From positions 1 through 64,000 of the forward strand of contig CAYSAQ010000004.1 in NCBI GenBank assembly GCA_964429235.1: 64,000 nucleotides of DNA, given 5' to 3'. Position 1 is the first letter of the stretch, and the number at the start of each line of letters is the position of its first letter. The position numbers and the translations under genes were made by a program. The notes beneath the pieces were generated by a model that was given only the letters and a program-made list of their open reading frames with translations, did no database searches and had not been told where the DNA came from. Source of the DNA: CAYSAQ01 sp964429235. Lineage in GTDB: Bacteria; Margulisbacteria; Riflemargulisbacteria; GWF2-35-9; DYQY01. Positions 50,186 to 59,989 of the stretch are shown here, piece by piece.

Positions 50186-53100
50186 ATGGATAAATCGATT
50201 CCAGTATCTCCTGCTCAATCTCAAATGATAAAAGCAACGCTTCAGCACGAGGGATTACCTTTTTTTAATATTGGGGGGTATTACATAATAGAAGGCGATA
50301 TAGATAAAACGAAACTATTTGATGCTATAAAAGAAGTTGCCACTTTCTCTGAAGTTTTTAATTTATCCTTTTTTAAGCATAAAGAAAATTGGTTTCAAAA
50401 AGTTGTTTCTAAAGAAATAACCATTGATTTTATTGACCTTTCAATGAAATCTAATCCATATAAAGTAGCTCTAGAGTTAATGGATTCACAGATGAAGAGT
50501 TATATAAATTTCAAGAAAGACAATTTATATATTTTTTCTTTAATAAAATTATCAGACAATAAACATATCTGGTTTAACAAATTCCACCATTTGATTATAG
50601 ACGGTTGGGGGATATATCAGCTTCTTCATAAAGTATGGCGAAAATATCAAAACAAAGAGTTAATATATAAACAATTTACAAGTATAGATGCTATTAGAAA
50701 CGAATATATAATTGATGATTTTGATCATAAAAACATTAATGGTTTATTAAAAAAGAGCAATGATTATTCTTTCTATGCAAAAGAATTAAAAATACAAATA
50801 AACACACAAAATGTTAATAATCTTAAGGATTATTGCAAAGGAAATAGTATTAGTTTGTTTCATTATTTTTTAGCTATTTATGCTACATATTGGTTTAAAA
50901 GAACTGGGGAACCAGTAATTTTAGGCATACATCTGCTAAACAGAGGTAAAAAGAATTGGGAATATAGATCAGTTGTTGGTCCTTTTGTTAACACATTGCC
51001 TTTGGTTATTTCTCCAGAATTAAATATGACAATAACAGATTTAGCTAATGATATTAAATTTAAGCTTGAAGAATTATATTTAAAACAGGATACTCTCGTT
51101 GATACGAGTTGGGTGAATAAGTGTGTAGGTGTTTTATCTTTTGAGAACTTTAATTATAAAACGAGTATAAATGAACTAAATATAACACCATTTGTGTTAG
51201 AAACTAGCCATGCTTTATATCCAATAACCTTAAACTTTAGAAATTATTCTAATTCTCAAACATATACTTTGGAAATGTTTTATCAGACTGCAATTTTAGA
51301 TGAATTAGAAGCAAAGAGCCTATTAACTGGGATAGAATTTCTTTTAGACACATCTTTGTCAAAAATTAAGATAAATGATTTGGCATTAATGAAAAGTAAG
51401 GATGTGGCAAAGATAAAAGAGTTCTCTATTGGAGAATCGTTAGATTTAGGAATAAATCTTATGCCTAAATTCCATAAAAATAGCATGATGCAGCCAAGTT
51501 CAAAAGCAATTACATATTTAGACAAAACATATACCTATAAAGAGTTGCAAGTATTAATAGCAAAAGTTTCAAGCAGTTTAGCGGATTTTAATAATGGACA
51601 AATAATCTGTGTTTTAATGGATAAATCTCCTGAGCTTATCATCACAATTCTTGCTATATGGAATATTGGGAAAGTATCTTTAATAATAGACCCATCGCAA
51701 CCAAGAAAGAGAATTGCATCAATTTTAGAGGATTCTAATCCATCAAAAATCATAACATTAGAAAATGAGAGTATTTCAGGCATCAGTCATTCATATTATA
51801 GAGATTTGATTAAGGATCAGCATAGGCAATATGCTGAGTGCATTTCTAACGGAGCAGAGTATATACTTTATACCTCAGGGTCTACCGGTATTCCTAAAGG
51901 CACAAGAATAAATAACAAATCTTTAAAATCAACATTTTACGCATGGTGCAAATATTATGATTTGTTAGATAATCCTCCGAATGTTTTACAGATAGCCCCA
52001 ATTGGTTCAGATGTATTTATTGGCGATATTCTCAAAACTCTTTTTACAGGTGGGCATTTGGTTCTTTTAAGTGATACCCAAAAATTAGATTTGGTATTTA
52101 TAAGAAATGTTATTGAAATGGAAGAAATTACATTAATAGACACAACGCCCTCTATGCATTCAGAGATAATTAATAATACAAATTACAATCAACTTACATC
52201 TTTGCAATTACTTATACTTGGGGCAGAGGAATGTTCGAAAAATAGTTGGAAAGAAATAAATAACTATTATAAAAATAAAGCGAGAGTTATAAATGGATAT
52301 GGTTTAACAGAAACAACTATTGAAAACCTCGTATATGAGAATAATGATAACAATTTATCCTTAACCAGAGTTCCTATAGGGCGACCTTTGCCCAATAATA
52401 TTATATGGGTAATGTCTGATGCTCATGAATTGCTTCCTTTAGGTGAATTTGGAGAGATTTATATCTCTGGCGATGTCGCACAGAATATCCCTCTTAACAT
52501 TAATGATAGTCGGTTTATTCAAGATCCATTTAATGAGAGTTTTAGAATGTATAAAACTGGTGATTTTGGCAGATGGTTGCCTGAAGGTATTATTGAGTTT
52601 AATGGTAGAAAGGATAGACAAGTTCAAGTAAGAGGATATCGCATTGAATTGGGAGAGATAGAGTCTGTCTTACAGGATTGTTTTAGTACAAGTTATGTTG
52701 CGTGTGATTGGGACTTAAGCACCAAGCAGATAGTTGCATATGTTAAAAGTGATGAATCTATAAAGTTTGAAGAAAGTTTTTTGAAAGAAATATTAGGGCA
52801 GTATAAGCCACATAAGGTATATTTTGTAGAGGATTGGCCACTAGGAGTAACGGGTAAAGTAGCTATAAACAAGTTAAAAAAAATAACATCTAAATCTCAG
52901 CTATTTATAAATGAAAAGCTTTCGAAAATGGAAGAAAAAATTCATGATCTATTGTTAATGAATCTAAATATTAATAAATGTTCAATTTATGACAATTACT
53001 TTAATTTAGGCGGCGATTCATTAAGTGCAGCTCAATTTGTAGATACTCTTAATAATGAAGTTGGAGAGATTCGGTATGGAGAGTTTTATCAGCTGAAAAC

Positions 53101-54667
53101 AATTAAAGAAATTGCTATATTTTATGAGTCAAAGCAGAAAACAAACTATACACTTCCAGAGGAATTAATAAGCTATTTGAATGCGTCATTTGACTGGAAG
53201 TTGGAATTAAAAAAAGACTCTAAAAATAGGTGCTATAGATTTTTAATTTTATTGTCTTCCATATCAAATGAAGAAACTTTGGAAATCATAAGGATATTAA
53301 AGAATAATAATGATTTTTCACTTCAATATATTCAAACACAAACCGGCGAGATCTATAAAGATACTCAGCTTATATATCAAGGCATTCAAGCTTTTTTAGA
53401 TGACTTGTTTGCTGATGTAAAAGAACAAGAAAGTATGTATTTTAATAATGTTTATTTTTCTTTTAATCGAGAATACCCTGCAAGTGTTTCTCATAAGATA
53501 GCTAATTTCGTTTTTCCAAAAGCTTATGCAGTTAATAGTATCTATTTGGAGGGGCATGATTTAGAGAATGAGTTTTCTGAAGAAATATATAAATTTTTAT
53601 TATCACAACCACTTTTGAGAAGTGTTTTATTTCATAAACAGAATAAGTTTTTTTTAAAAGAATATTTATTGAACGATAGATTAAGTGTGCCATTTGTAGA
53701 TTTATCTGCATTATCACCGGAGGTTATAGATGAAATTATTGAAGTACAATTAGAGTCATATATTAAATCAACAGACAATGTTGACTATATGCATAGGTTT
53801 TACCTAGTTAAACGTACTCTTGTTGATTATCAATTTATCTATGCAATAGATGACCATATTCATGATGTAATGACTGACTCTATTTTTGATAAAAGATTTT
53901 CTCGGTTAAAATATAATGAAGCTTTTTATGAGTGTGATTATGCTAAAGCGATTAATAAAGATATTATGCTATCCGATAGTGATATAGTTTTAAGTTTTCA
54001 GCTAAGTAAATTTATCAATTTGCAGTATGATATGCAGGAACAAATATTAAATATTAAACAGGCATCTTCAATAAAGTTTTATAAACATTATTTTTATGAT
54101 TTGAACGGATTAAGCCAAGATGACACCTTTTCATTATTTGCTCATTTATTTGTAAAGTTCTGGCAATTTATATTAAAAACTGAGTTCTTTGCTTATTGGT
54201 GTATTAGTAATACTCGAATAAATAATGATGATAGGTTCTCAGAATTAATAGCAGATTTTACAGATATGGTTCCAATGATTAATAGTGAAAATAATTCCTT
54301 AGAAATAGCTAAAAAACTTAAATATGCTGCTGAAAACAACCTTAGTTTTATTAACTTGATTTTGAATCAAGATTTAAAAGAAAAGTATCCTAATTCAAAA
54401 GAACTTCTTAAATTCATTGAAGATATACCAAGTTGGAGGAATTTTATAGCTTTTAACTATCAACAAGAGACCGACAAAAGTTTTCAAATTAAAATAGTTG
54501 ATAATAAAAATTATTCAAAATCTTTTTATAAAAATAGATGCTCAATCTTTTACGGAGCTCCAGTATGGGAAGGTATATATTTGCAGTTACAACATTCTTT
54601 TGATATTGAAGAGTCTATACTGACAGATTTTTTTGAAAAAGAGATAAGGTTATGGTTGAACAGGTAA
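50186..54667 (+). CDS. single-module NRPS: C-A-PCP plus a degenerate terminal C-like domain
   Basis: 1493 residues. C domain about 1-425 with an intact HHLIIDG (134-140). A domain about 440-910: A3 YTSGSTGIPKG (about 560), A5 NGYGLTETT (about 701), A7 YKTGDFG (about 788), A8 KDRQVQVRGYRIELGEIE and an A10 GVTGKVAINKL; the Asp that contacts the amino group appears conserved (PIGSDVF). PCP with LGGDSLS, phosphopantetheine Ser near 944. Residues about 1000-1493 look like a second C domain, but the catalytic motif is HDVMTDS (about 1225). No thioesterase or reductase follows, and no phosphopantetheinyl transferase is in the window. Confidence 0.92.
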   Translation: MDKSIPVSPAQSQMIKATLQHEGLPFFNIGGYYIIEGDIDKTKLFDAIKEVATFSEVFNLSFFKHKENWFQKVVSKEITIDFIDLSMKSNPYKVALELMDSQMKSYINFKKDNLYIFSLIKLSDNKHIWFNKFHHLIIDGWGIYQLLHKVWRKYQNKELIYKQFTSIDAIRNEYIIDDFDHKNINGLLKKSNDYSFYAKELKIQINTQNVNNLKDYCKGNSISLFHYFLAIYATYWFKRTGEPVILGIHLLNRGKKNWEYRSVVGPFVNTLPLVISPELNMTITDLANDIKFKLEELYLKQDTLVDTSWVNKCVGVLSFENFNYKTSINELNITPFVLETSHALYPITLNFRNYSNSQTYTLEMFYQTAILDELEAKSLLTGIEFLLDTSLSKIKINDLALMKSKDVAKIKEFSIGESLDLGINLMPKFHKNSMMQPSSKAITYLDKTYTYKELQVLIAKVSSSLADFNNGQIICVLMDKSPELIITILAIWNIGKVSLIIDPSQPRKRIASILEDSNPSKIITLENESISGISHSYYRDLIKDQHRQYAECISNGAEYILYTSGSTGIPKGTRINNKSLKSTFYAWCKYYDLLDNPPNVLQIAPIGSDVFIGDILKTLFTGGHLVLLSDTQKLDLVFIRNVIEMEEITLIDTTPSMHSEIINNTNYNQLTSLQLLILGAEECSKNSWKEINNYYKNKARVINGYGLTETTIENLVYENNDNNLSLTRVPIGRPLPNNIIWVMSDAHELLPLGEFGEIYISGDVAQNIPLNINDSRFIQDPFNESFRMYKTGDFGRWLPEGIIEFNGRKDRQVQVRGYRIELGEIESVLQDCFSTSYVACDWDLSTKQIVAYVKSDESIKFEESFLKEILGQYKPHKVYFVEDWPLGVTGKVAINKLKKITSKSQLFINEKLSKMEEKIHDLLLMNLNINKCSIYDNYFNLGGDSLSAAQFVDTLNNEVGEIRYGEFYQLKTIKEIAIFYESKQKTNYTLPEELISYLNASFDWKLELKKDSKNRCYRFLILLSSISNEETLEIIRILKNNNDFSLQYIQTQTGEIYKDTQLIYQGIQAFLDDLFADVKEQESMYFNNVYFSFNREYPASVSHKIANFVFPKAYAVNSIYLEGHDLENEFSEEIYKFLLSQPLLRSVLFHKQNKFFLKEYLLNDRLSVPFVDLSALSPEVIDEIIEVQLESYIKSTDNVDYMHRFYLVKRTLVDYQFIYAIDDHIHDVMTDSIFDKRFSRLKYNEAFYECDYAKAINKDIMLSDSDIVLSFQLSKFINLQYDMQEQILNIKQASSIKFYKHYFYDLNGLSQDDTFSLFAHLFVKFWQFILKTEFFAYWCISNTRINNDDRFSELIADFTDMVPMINSENNSLEIAKKLKYAAENNLSFINLILNQDLKEKYPNSKELLKFIEDIPSWRNFIAFNYQQETDKSFQIKIVDNKNYSKSFYKNRCSIFYGAPVWEGIYLQLQHSFDIEESILTDFFEKEIRLWLNR

Positions 54668-55108
54668 TTCGGGTAATAGATTATCTTGTGTCTGATTTTT
54701 TTTAGCTATAGTGATTTTTGGTATTGGGTAGCCTGATTCTATTAGTTTATTTAAAAACATTTCTTTTAAACTCTTGTTGATATCAGGTGAAGTTATTATC
54801 ATCCACGATAAAACATGCGTAGCATAAGTAGAATTAGGAAATTGTTGCCATAATGCAATAAAAACATCAGCAAAGTAGTTTATTCTTATTTCATCATTAT
54901 CAGCGATTTGATCCCAACATCTTAAGAAGAAAGCTTCAATATCGCTAGGGTCTGTATTAATAAGCAATTCATTGATAGCCTCAAGTGAGGCATTACTAAA
55001 GATAGCAAAAGCTAACAGCGGGTCTTCGTTTAATGTATCGATTAAGATATTTTGTTTGATATCTGTTTCAGATTCATTAAATTCAACTACTAGTTCTTCA
55101 AATTCCAT
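54650..55108 (-). CDS. unknown alpha-helical protein
   Basis: 152 residues, acidic and helical (N-terminus EFEELVVEFNESETDIKQN; middle IEAFFLRCWDQIADNDEIR). No family recognised. Its 3' end overlaps the last 18 bases of the NRPS gene, in convergent orientation. Predicted soluble. No clear Shine-Dalgarno; a TATTGT 7 bases upstream could be a -10. Confidence 0.6.
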   Translation of the reverse strand: MEFEELVVEFNESETDIKQNILIDTLNEDPLLAFAIFSNASLEAINELLINTDPSDIEAFFLRCWDQIADNDEIRINYFADVFIALWQQFPNSTYATHVLSWMIITSPDINKSLKEMFLNKLIESGYPIPKITIAKKNQTQDNLLPELPVQP

Positions 55109-55189
55109 AAAAATAACAATAATATTGAATGCAAATTATGTAAAGGTTTTTTACGTTATAATGGTGAGTATATATAACGGGGGTAAATT

Positions 55190-55849
55190 ATGATTGAAAA
55201 CACTTTTATGAATGCACCAAGATCAAATGGTAATGTTAATATCAGGCACGCAGGTGAAGATGTAAATTCTTCTTATGTAGATAAAGACTTAGCAGATGGT
55301 GCTAGTTTTAACTACAACACTTCTCATGAATTTGGAGATATTACAGTAGATGGATCAAATTTTGATGTTATTGATAGAAATAATGACAACGAGATAAATA
55401 GAGATGAGTTTAAAGATTATAATGAGATGCAAGGATATTCTAAAAATTCAGATTCAATGCAGGCTTTTGATAAGGAAATGGGCACAAGTAAAGCATTTGG
55501 TTCGAATCATACAAGTCATTCACATGGAGGTGGAGACGCGGGTATTGGTAAAACACTCGATGCTAGTGAAGTATCAGGTTCAATAAAAGTTGATAGTGAG
55601 AACTTTCATCAATTTGATACTGATGGTGATGATCAGATTACAAAGGTAGAAATGCAAAGCAAGCTTGAAGCTATGCATATAAACCTAGATGGAATCATGG
55701 ATATTGTTGGAGAAGAAGGAACATTCTATAAAGTTGCAGGAGCTGATGGAGTAATCTCAAGAGCTGAATTGCTTAATCTAGATGAAACTTCAGTCACTGA
55801 AGAAGTTACAGAGGAAGTAGTCTCAACGGATGAGGAAACTACAGCTTAA
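55190..55849 (+). CDS. EF-hand protein
   Basis: 219 residues with two clear EF-hand loops: DRNNDNEINRDEF (62-74) and DTDGDDQITKVEM (143-155), and a third weaker D-G-x-I-S-R-x-E segment near 185. Predicted to bind Ca2+. No signal peptide or membrane segment; a His-rich stretch (SNHTSHSHGGGD) separates the loops. TATAAT at 55157-55162 and a GGGGG Shine-Dalgarno give a normal leader. Last gene before uup repeat copy 3. Confidence 0.85.
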   Translation: MIENTFMNAPRSNGNVNIRHAGEDVNSSYVDKDLADGASFNYNTSHEFGDITVDGSNFDVIDRNNDNEINRDEFKDYNEMQGYSKNSDSMQAFDKEMGTSKAFGSNHTSHSHGGGDAGIGKTLDASEVSGSIKVDSENFHQFDTDGDDQITKVEMQSKLEAMHINLDGIMDIVGEEGTFYKVAGADGVISRAELLNLDETSVTEEVTEEVVSTDEETTA

Positions 55850-55853
55850 GGCA

Positions 55854-55898
55854 GATAAAGAAGTATAAATAGCTAAAAGTTAACTAGCTAAACATGAT
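55854..55898 (+). repeat. uup 3'-end direct repeat, copy 3 (degenerate)
   Basis: gataaagaagtataaatagc, then about 10 unmatched-or-changed bases and aactagctaaacatgat. Collinear with copy 1 over about 45 bases with roughly one mismatch in five and two small indels; no longer coding. It starts at the same base as copies 1 and 2, 4 bases after the EF-hand stop. Confidence 0.6.
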
Positions 55899-55902
55899 GT
55901 TA

Positions 55903-56142
55903 TTAGCCAATAATCAATAATGCGATAAACGGTATTAGATTAAAGAATAAAAATAGAATTTTAAACAGGCCAATAAAACCATAAAATAATTTATTAAAAG
56001 TATCTCTTTCGATAGGGAAGAACTTTGCTTGGGTCTTATATACTAAGTCTGGTATAAGCATCCATAATATAGTCCATAGGATCAATAATCCTCCGTTAAT
56101 AATAGACATCCACATAAATAATCTTGCTACATCACTCATCAT
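55903..56142 (-). CDS. small membrane protein, DUF6868-like
   Basis: 79 residues with two transmembrane helices (about 12-32 and 56-78). The FMWMSIINGGLLILWT start, the central YKTQAKFFPIERDTFN loop and the final GLFKILFLFFNLIPFIALL match my memory of the DUF6868 family; I cannot run a search. Strong AGGAGGAAG Shine-Dalgarno. Function unknown. Confidence 0.75.
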   Translation of the reverse strand: MMSDVARLFMWMSIINGGLLILWTILWMLIPDLVYKTQAKFFPIERDTFNKLFYGFIGLFKILFLFFNLIPFIALLIIG

Positions 56143-56313
56143 AATCTTCCTCCTAATTTATCTCTCTCTAGTATATATCATACACCTAATTGACTAATTA
56201 TCAGGGAGTGATATTAAAAACAATCAATATATATACGGTGAGATTTCTAATAATAAGTATCGATAATATTACACTTGGTCACTTTCTGATAAAAAAAATG
56301 GAGATATACAAAT

Positions 56314-59300
56314 ATGAATAATAAAATTTTATCGTTTCAGATGGATGATACTGTATTAAGAAACAATCAGAAGACACAAATCTTAGAAGATATTGCTAGT
56401 AGGACAAAATTTTCCGTGGAAGAGTTATCATCTTTGGTGCAGAAAATGGAATCAAATATTTTAGAAGAGAATACAATAATTAAGCGTCTTCATTGGTTGT
56501 TAAATGCTAATGAGAATATGGCTGGTAATATTAATCTAATTAAAGAATATCCAGATATAGATTTAGAAATGCTTGAATTTATGATAGAGAATCCAATAGA
56601 TGCCGTTATAGATATTATTGTGCAGAAATCAAGCTATTTTAGTGATAAAAGACCACAATTAGAGACATTATTTAACAACATAAATGACACAAGCAATCTT
56701 AAGGCTATTTCAAATTATTCTACAGAAAGAATACTTAAAGAAATGAAGTGGTGGCTGGTTGATATTGCTTTACCCCAACATTACTTTGAGACAAGTCCAT
56801 TAAAAGCAATTGGAGAACATATAGTTGCTAATAGAGGTAGCGAAATTGAGTCAGATATAAATCATGATGGATCACTTAATCTTAATTTAAGAAGTCAAAT
56901 ACCAGGCGGTACATTTTATATATGTAGCGAGAGTAATTCTTCATTAGTTGAAGCAGAGATTCAAAACCTAATTCAAAATGGTGATTGTATAGTTTCTTCC
57001 TATAGAGCAGCAAGGACAAGCGAAGGTAATTATCCAAACATTGTCGTATATATAGTAATGAATAAAAAGGATAGTGATGTGTCTTCAATTGATTCTAATA
57101 TGACAGGTAGCATTGAAAGTGAAGCAAATAAAAGATATCAAGATATTCATAAAAAAGCTCAGTCTGAAACATCTATGGTTATAGATTTTTCAGACTGTAG
57201 AGAACCAAATGAAATCCAAATAACGACAGGATATAGTGGTAGTAATAAGCAAGTGTTTAGTCGTATTAATTCTGTTTTAAGGAAGCATGGATTAACAATT
57301 GCACGGAAATACAATAGAACGCATGCTGAAGGTGGAGAGAAAACAAATATTAACTCGCTATATGTTAATAAATCAGACTTTAATAAAGTAAATAAAGAAG
57401 AACTTCGAAGAGATATAACAGCATTAGGGTTACTTCCAAATAATGCGATTGGTGATATGTTTGATGATGGAGTTGGTGTTCATGAAGTTAATTTTATAAA
57501 CGCGGCTACCTCTTTTATACACCAGTTTGTAACTAGAGCACGTAGCGAAATAACTTATATGGATAGTTTAGCAACTTCAGAAGATATGCAAAAAGTTATT
57601 AAAGATTTGCAGCGAAGCCTGGATATTGGAGAGTTCCAAGATGAGATAATAGCTGATGTATTTATTAAGTATCCTGCTGTTAGGCAATTATTGTTCAATA
57701 TGTTTGATGCTAAATTTAATCCAAACAGACATAATGATGATTCATATAAAGAGGCTTTTATGAAAGAAGTAGAAAATAATAGGGAATTAACTATTGTAGA
57801 GAAAACAATTTTTAAATTTGCTCTTAAATTTGTGGAAAACATAGCGAGAACATCTGCTTACTTACTGGACAAGAGCGGTATTGCGTATAGAATGAATGGT
57901 GATTTCTTATCAAAAGAATTAGGCTTTGATGCTTCTCCTTATGGATGGTTTTTTATCGTTGGTGATAATTTTTCTGGGTTTCATACAAGGTTTCAAGATA
58001 TTGCCAGAGGCGGGATAAGAATTGTAGTTTCTAGGTCTAGAGAAGAATTTAATGATAATCTTGATGGAGCATATCGTGAAGGATATGGATTAGCATCTAC
58101 TCAGGAACTTAAAAACAAAGATATAGCAGAAGGTGGCTCTAAGGGAATTATTATTCTTGATTATGGCAATCCAAGAGAAGCAGGAGCACTAGCTTTCAGG
58201 AAATATGTTGATAGTGTGCTTGATATAATTCTTCCAGAAAATAAAAAATATATTGAAAACTATAAAGAAGAAATTCTTTTTCTTGGACCAGATGAAGGTT
58301 CTGCAGATTTGATGGACTGGGCTTGCGAGAGAGCACATGATAGAGGATATAAGTATTGGAAAGGAATTACTACAGGAAAAGGCGCGCATCTTGGCGGTAT
58401 TTCACATATAGATTATGGAATGACTACAACGAGTGTGCACGAGTATGTCCTGCAGCTTCTTAATAAGTTAGGGATAAACGAAGCAGATATTACTAAAGTT
58501 CAAACAGGTGGACCAGATGGAGATTTAGGTAGTAATGAAATATTAATGTCAAAAGATAAAACTACATTAATTATTGATGGTGGCGGAGTTATTTATGATC
58601 CAAATGGGTTAGATAGAACTGAGCTAAGCAGGCTTGCTATTGATAGAATTGATTCTTCTAATTTTGATCCTTCTAAAATAGGAGAAGGCGGATTCAAAGT
58701 AAATGTAGATGATAGAGATATTACATTGTCTGATGGAACAAAAGTAAAAGATGGTGCAGAATTTAGAAATAATATTATTTTCAATCAAAAGATAACGGCA
58801 GATCTTTTTGTTCCTTGTGGTGGAAGACCAAATACTATTGATATTAAAAATTGGGAAAAACTTCTTGATGCAAAAGGGACTCCAAGATTTAAGTATATTA
58901 TAGAAGGTGCAAACCTTTACATTACACCTGAGGCAAGAAGAAAACTCGAAGGTAAAAATGTAATTATTTTTAAAGATAGCTCCACAAATAAAGGTGGTGT
59001 TAACTCTTCTTCATTAGAGGTGCTTGCTGGTCTTGCTCTTAGTGATCAGGATTTTATCGCAAATATGACACAAAAAGATAATGAAGATGCACCTAAATTT
59101 AGAAAAGAGTACATAAAAGATATTCTTGAGATTATTAAACATAATGCAAGATTAGAATTTGAGGCTCTATGGCTTGCTCATCAAACAAGCAGTAAATCAT
59201 ATACGCAATTAAGCGATATTCTAAGTAAGAAAATTAATAGAGTAAATGCTTTGATAGTAGCGTCTGATTTATTTGAAGACATGGAGTTGCGTAGAGCTGT

Positions 59301-59487
59301 GTTATCATCTTATGTGCCTAAACCTTTAATGGATAAAATTGGCATGGATGAATTTATGGACAATGTTCCTCTTAATTATCAGAAAGCTATATTTTCGAAA
59401 CATATTGCTAGTCGATTTGTTTATGCAACTGATTTGTTTGGTGATGATTTAAGAAGCTTGGATGATGCTAAGAGTTTATTTGAATAA
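56314..59487 (+). CDS. large NAD-specific glutamate dehydrogenase (about 115-kDa class)
   Basis: 1057 residues. The C-terminal half is the catalytic domain: RGGIRIVVSRSREEF, IAEGGSKGIIILD with the catalytic Lys, GPDEGSADLMDWA, TGKGAHLGGISHIDYGMTTT, GGPDGDLGSNEI and PCGGRPNTIDI then YIIEGANLYITPEARR. The N-terminal about 500 residues are the regulatory region of this class, similar in size to fungal Gdh2. It deaminates glutamate to 2-oxoglutarate with NAD, fitting amino-acid catabolism. GGAG lies about 12 bases before the ATG. Confidence 0.92.
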   Translation: MNNKILSFQMDDTVLRNNQKTQILEDIASRTKFSVEELSSLVQKMESNILEENTIIKRLHWLLNANENMAGNINLIKEYPDIDLEMLEFMIENPIDAVIDIIVQKSSYFSDKRPQLETLFNNINDTSNLKAISNYSTERILKEMKWWLVDIALPQHYFETSPLKAIGEHIVANRGSEIESDINHDGSLNLNLRSQIPGGTFYICSESNSSLVEAEIQNLIQNGDCIVSSYRAARTSEGNYPNIVVYIVMNKKDSDVSSIDSNMTGSIESEANKRYQDIHKKAQSETSMVIDFSDCREPNEIQITTGYSGSNKQVFSRINSVLRKHGLTIARKYNRTHAEGGEKTNINSLYVNKSDFNKVNKEELRRDITALGLLPNNAIGDMFDDGVGVHEVNFINAATSFIHQFVTRARSEITYMDSLATSEDMQKVIKDLQRSLDIGEFQDEIIADVFIKYPAVRQLLFNMFDAKFNPNRHNDDSYKEAFMKEVENNRELTIVEKTIFKFALKFVENIARTSAYLLDKSGIAYRMNGDFLSKELGFDASPYGWFFIVGDNFSGFHTRFQDIARGGIRIVVSRSREEFNDNLDGAYREGYGLASTQELKNKDIAEGGSKGIIILDYGNPREAGALAFRKYVDSVLDIILPENKKYIENYKEEILFLGPDEGSADLMDWACERAHDRGYKYWKGITTGKGAHLGGISHIDYGMTTTSVHEYVLQLLNKLGINEADITKVQTGGPDGDLGSNEILMSKDKTTLIIDGGGVIYDPNGLDRTELSRLAIDRIDSSNFDPSKIGEGGFKVNVDDRDITLSDGTKVKDGAEFRNNIIFNQKITADLFVPCGGRPNTIDIKNWEKLLDAKGTPRFKYIIEGANLYITPEARRKLEGKNVIIFKDSSTNKGGVNSSSLEVLAGLALSDQDFIANMTQKDNEDAPKFRKEYIKDILEIIKHNARLEFEALWLAHQTSSKSYTQLSDILSKKINRVNALIVASDLFEDMELRRAVLSSYVPKPLMDKIGMDEFMDNVPLNYQKAIFSKHIASRFVYATDLFGDDLRSLDDAKSLFE

Positions 59488-59523
59488 TAATCACTCATAA
59501 TTGACTATTATTAATTACCTAAT

Positions 59524-59535
59524 TATTATTATTCT
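59524..59535 (+). promoter_or_regulatory. -10 of the cytosine deaminase gene (leaderless)
   Basis: TATTAT at 59524-59529, 6 bases before the ATG at 59536. Confidence 0.5.
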
Positions 59536-59985
59536 ATGGATGAATTTCTAAAAACAGCAATTGATGAAGCAAAACAAGGCCTAGCTGAAGGTGGTATACC
59601 AATAGGTGCAGTACTTGTAATAGAAGGTCAGATAGTTGGACGTGGACATAATAAAAGGATACAAAAAAGTAGTCCTACACTTCATGCAGAGATGGATTGT
59701 CTAGAAAATGCAGGCAGATTGAAAGCTAGTGATTATAAGAAAGCTACTATGTATACGACCTTGTCACCATGTGACATGTGTAGTGGGGCGATTTTGCTTT
59801 ATGGTATTCCCAATGTAGTAATAGGTGAGAATATAACCTTTCAAGGACCAGAAACGTATTTGCAGTCTAGAGGAGTCAATCTAGATGTCTTACAAAATCA
59901 GGAATGTGTGGATATTATGGATAGCTTTATTTCTGATAAGCCTGAATTGTGGAATGAAGATATAGGCGAGTACCCCTCCCCATAG
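59536..59985 (+). CDS. cytosine deaminase, yeast Fcy1-like
   Basis: 149 residues with the zinc deaminase motif HAE (His50, Glu52) and PCDMC (Cys79, Cys82). The whole chain follows yeast cytosine deaminase closely: EGGIPIGAVLV, RGHNKRIQKSSPTLHAE, LENAGRL, TTLSPCDMCSGAILLYGIP and the EDIGE-like C-terminus. This is the small cytidine-deaminase-fold enzyme and not the CodA amidohydrolase usual in bacteria. Converts cytosine to uracil (salvage). Lies 4 bases upstream of rsgA. Confidence 0.92.
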   Translation: MDEFLKTAIDEAKQGLAEGGIPIGAVLVIEGQIVGRGHNKRIQKSSPTLHAEMDCLENAGRLKASDYKKATMYTTLSPCDMCSGAILLYGIPNVVIGENITFQGPETYLQSRGVNLDVLQNQECVDIMDSFISDKPELWNEDIGEYPSP

Positions 59986-59989
59986 ATTA

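Larger units (their letters stand above)
47965..55853. mobile_element. accessory island inserted at the uup 3' end (two tandem blocks)
   Basis: Bounded and divided by three direct repeats of the uup 3' end. Block 1 (47965-49059) holds a Hint remnant and a 218-residue unknown gene; block 2 (49117-55853) holds a split permease, an NRPS, a 152-residue unknown protein and an EF-hand protein. No integrase, transposase or transfer gene is visible, so it is either a cargo remnant or was moved by another element's enzymes. Confidence 0.55.
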
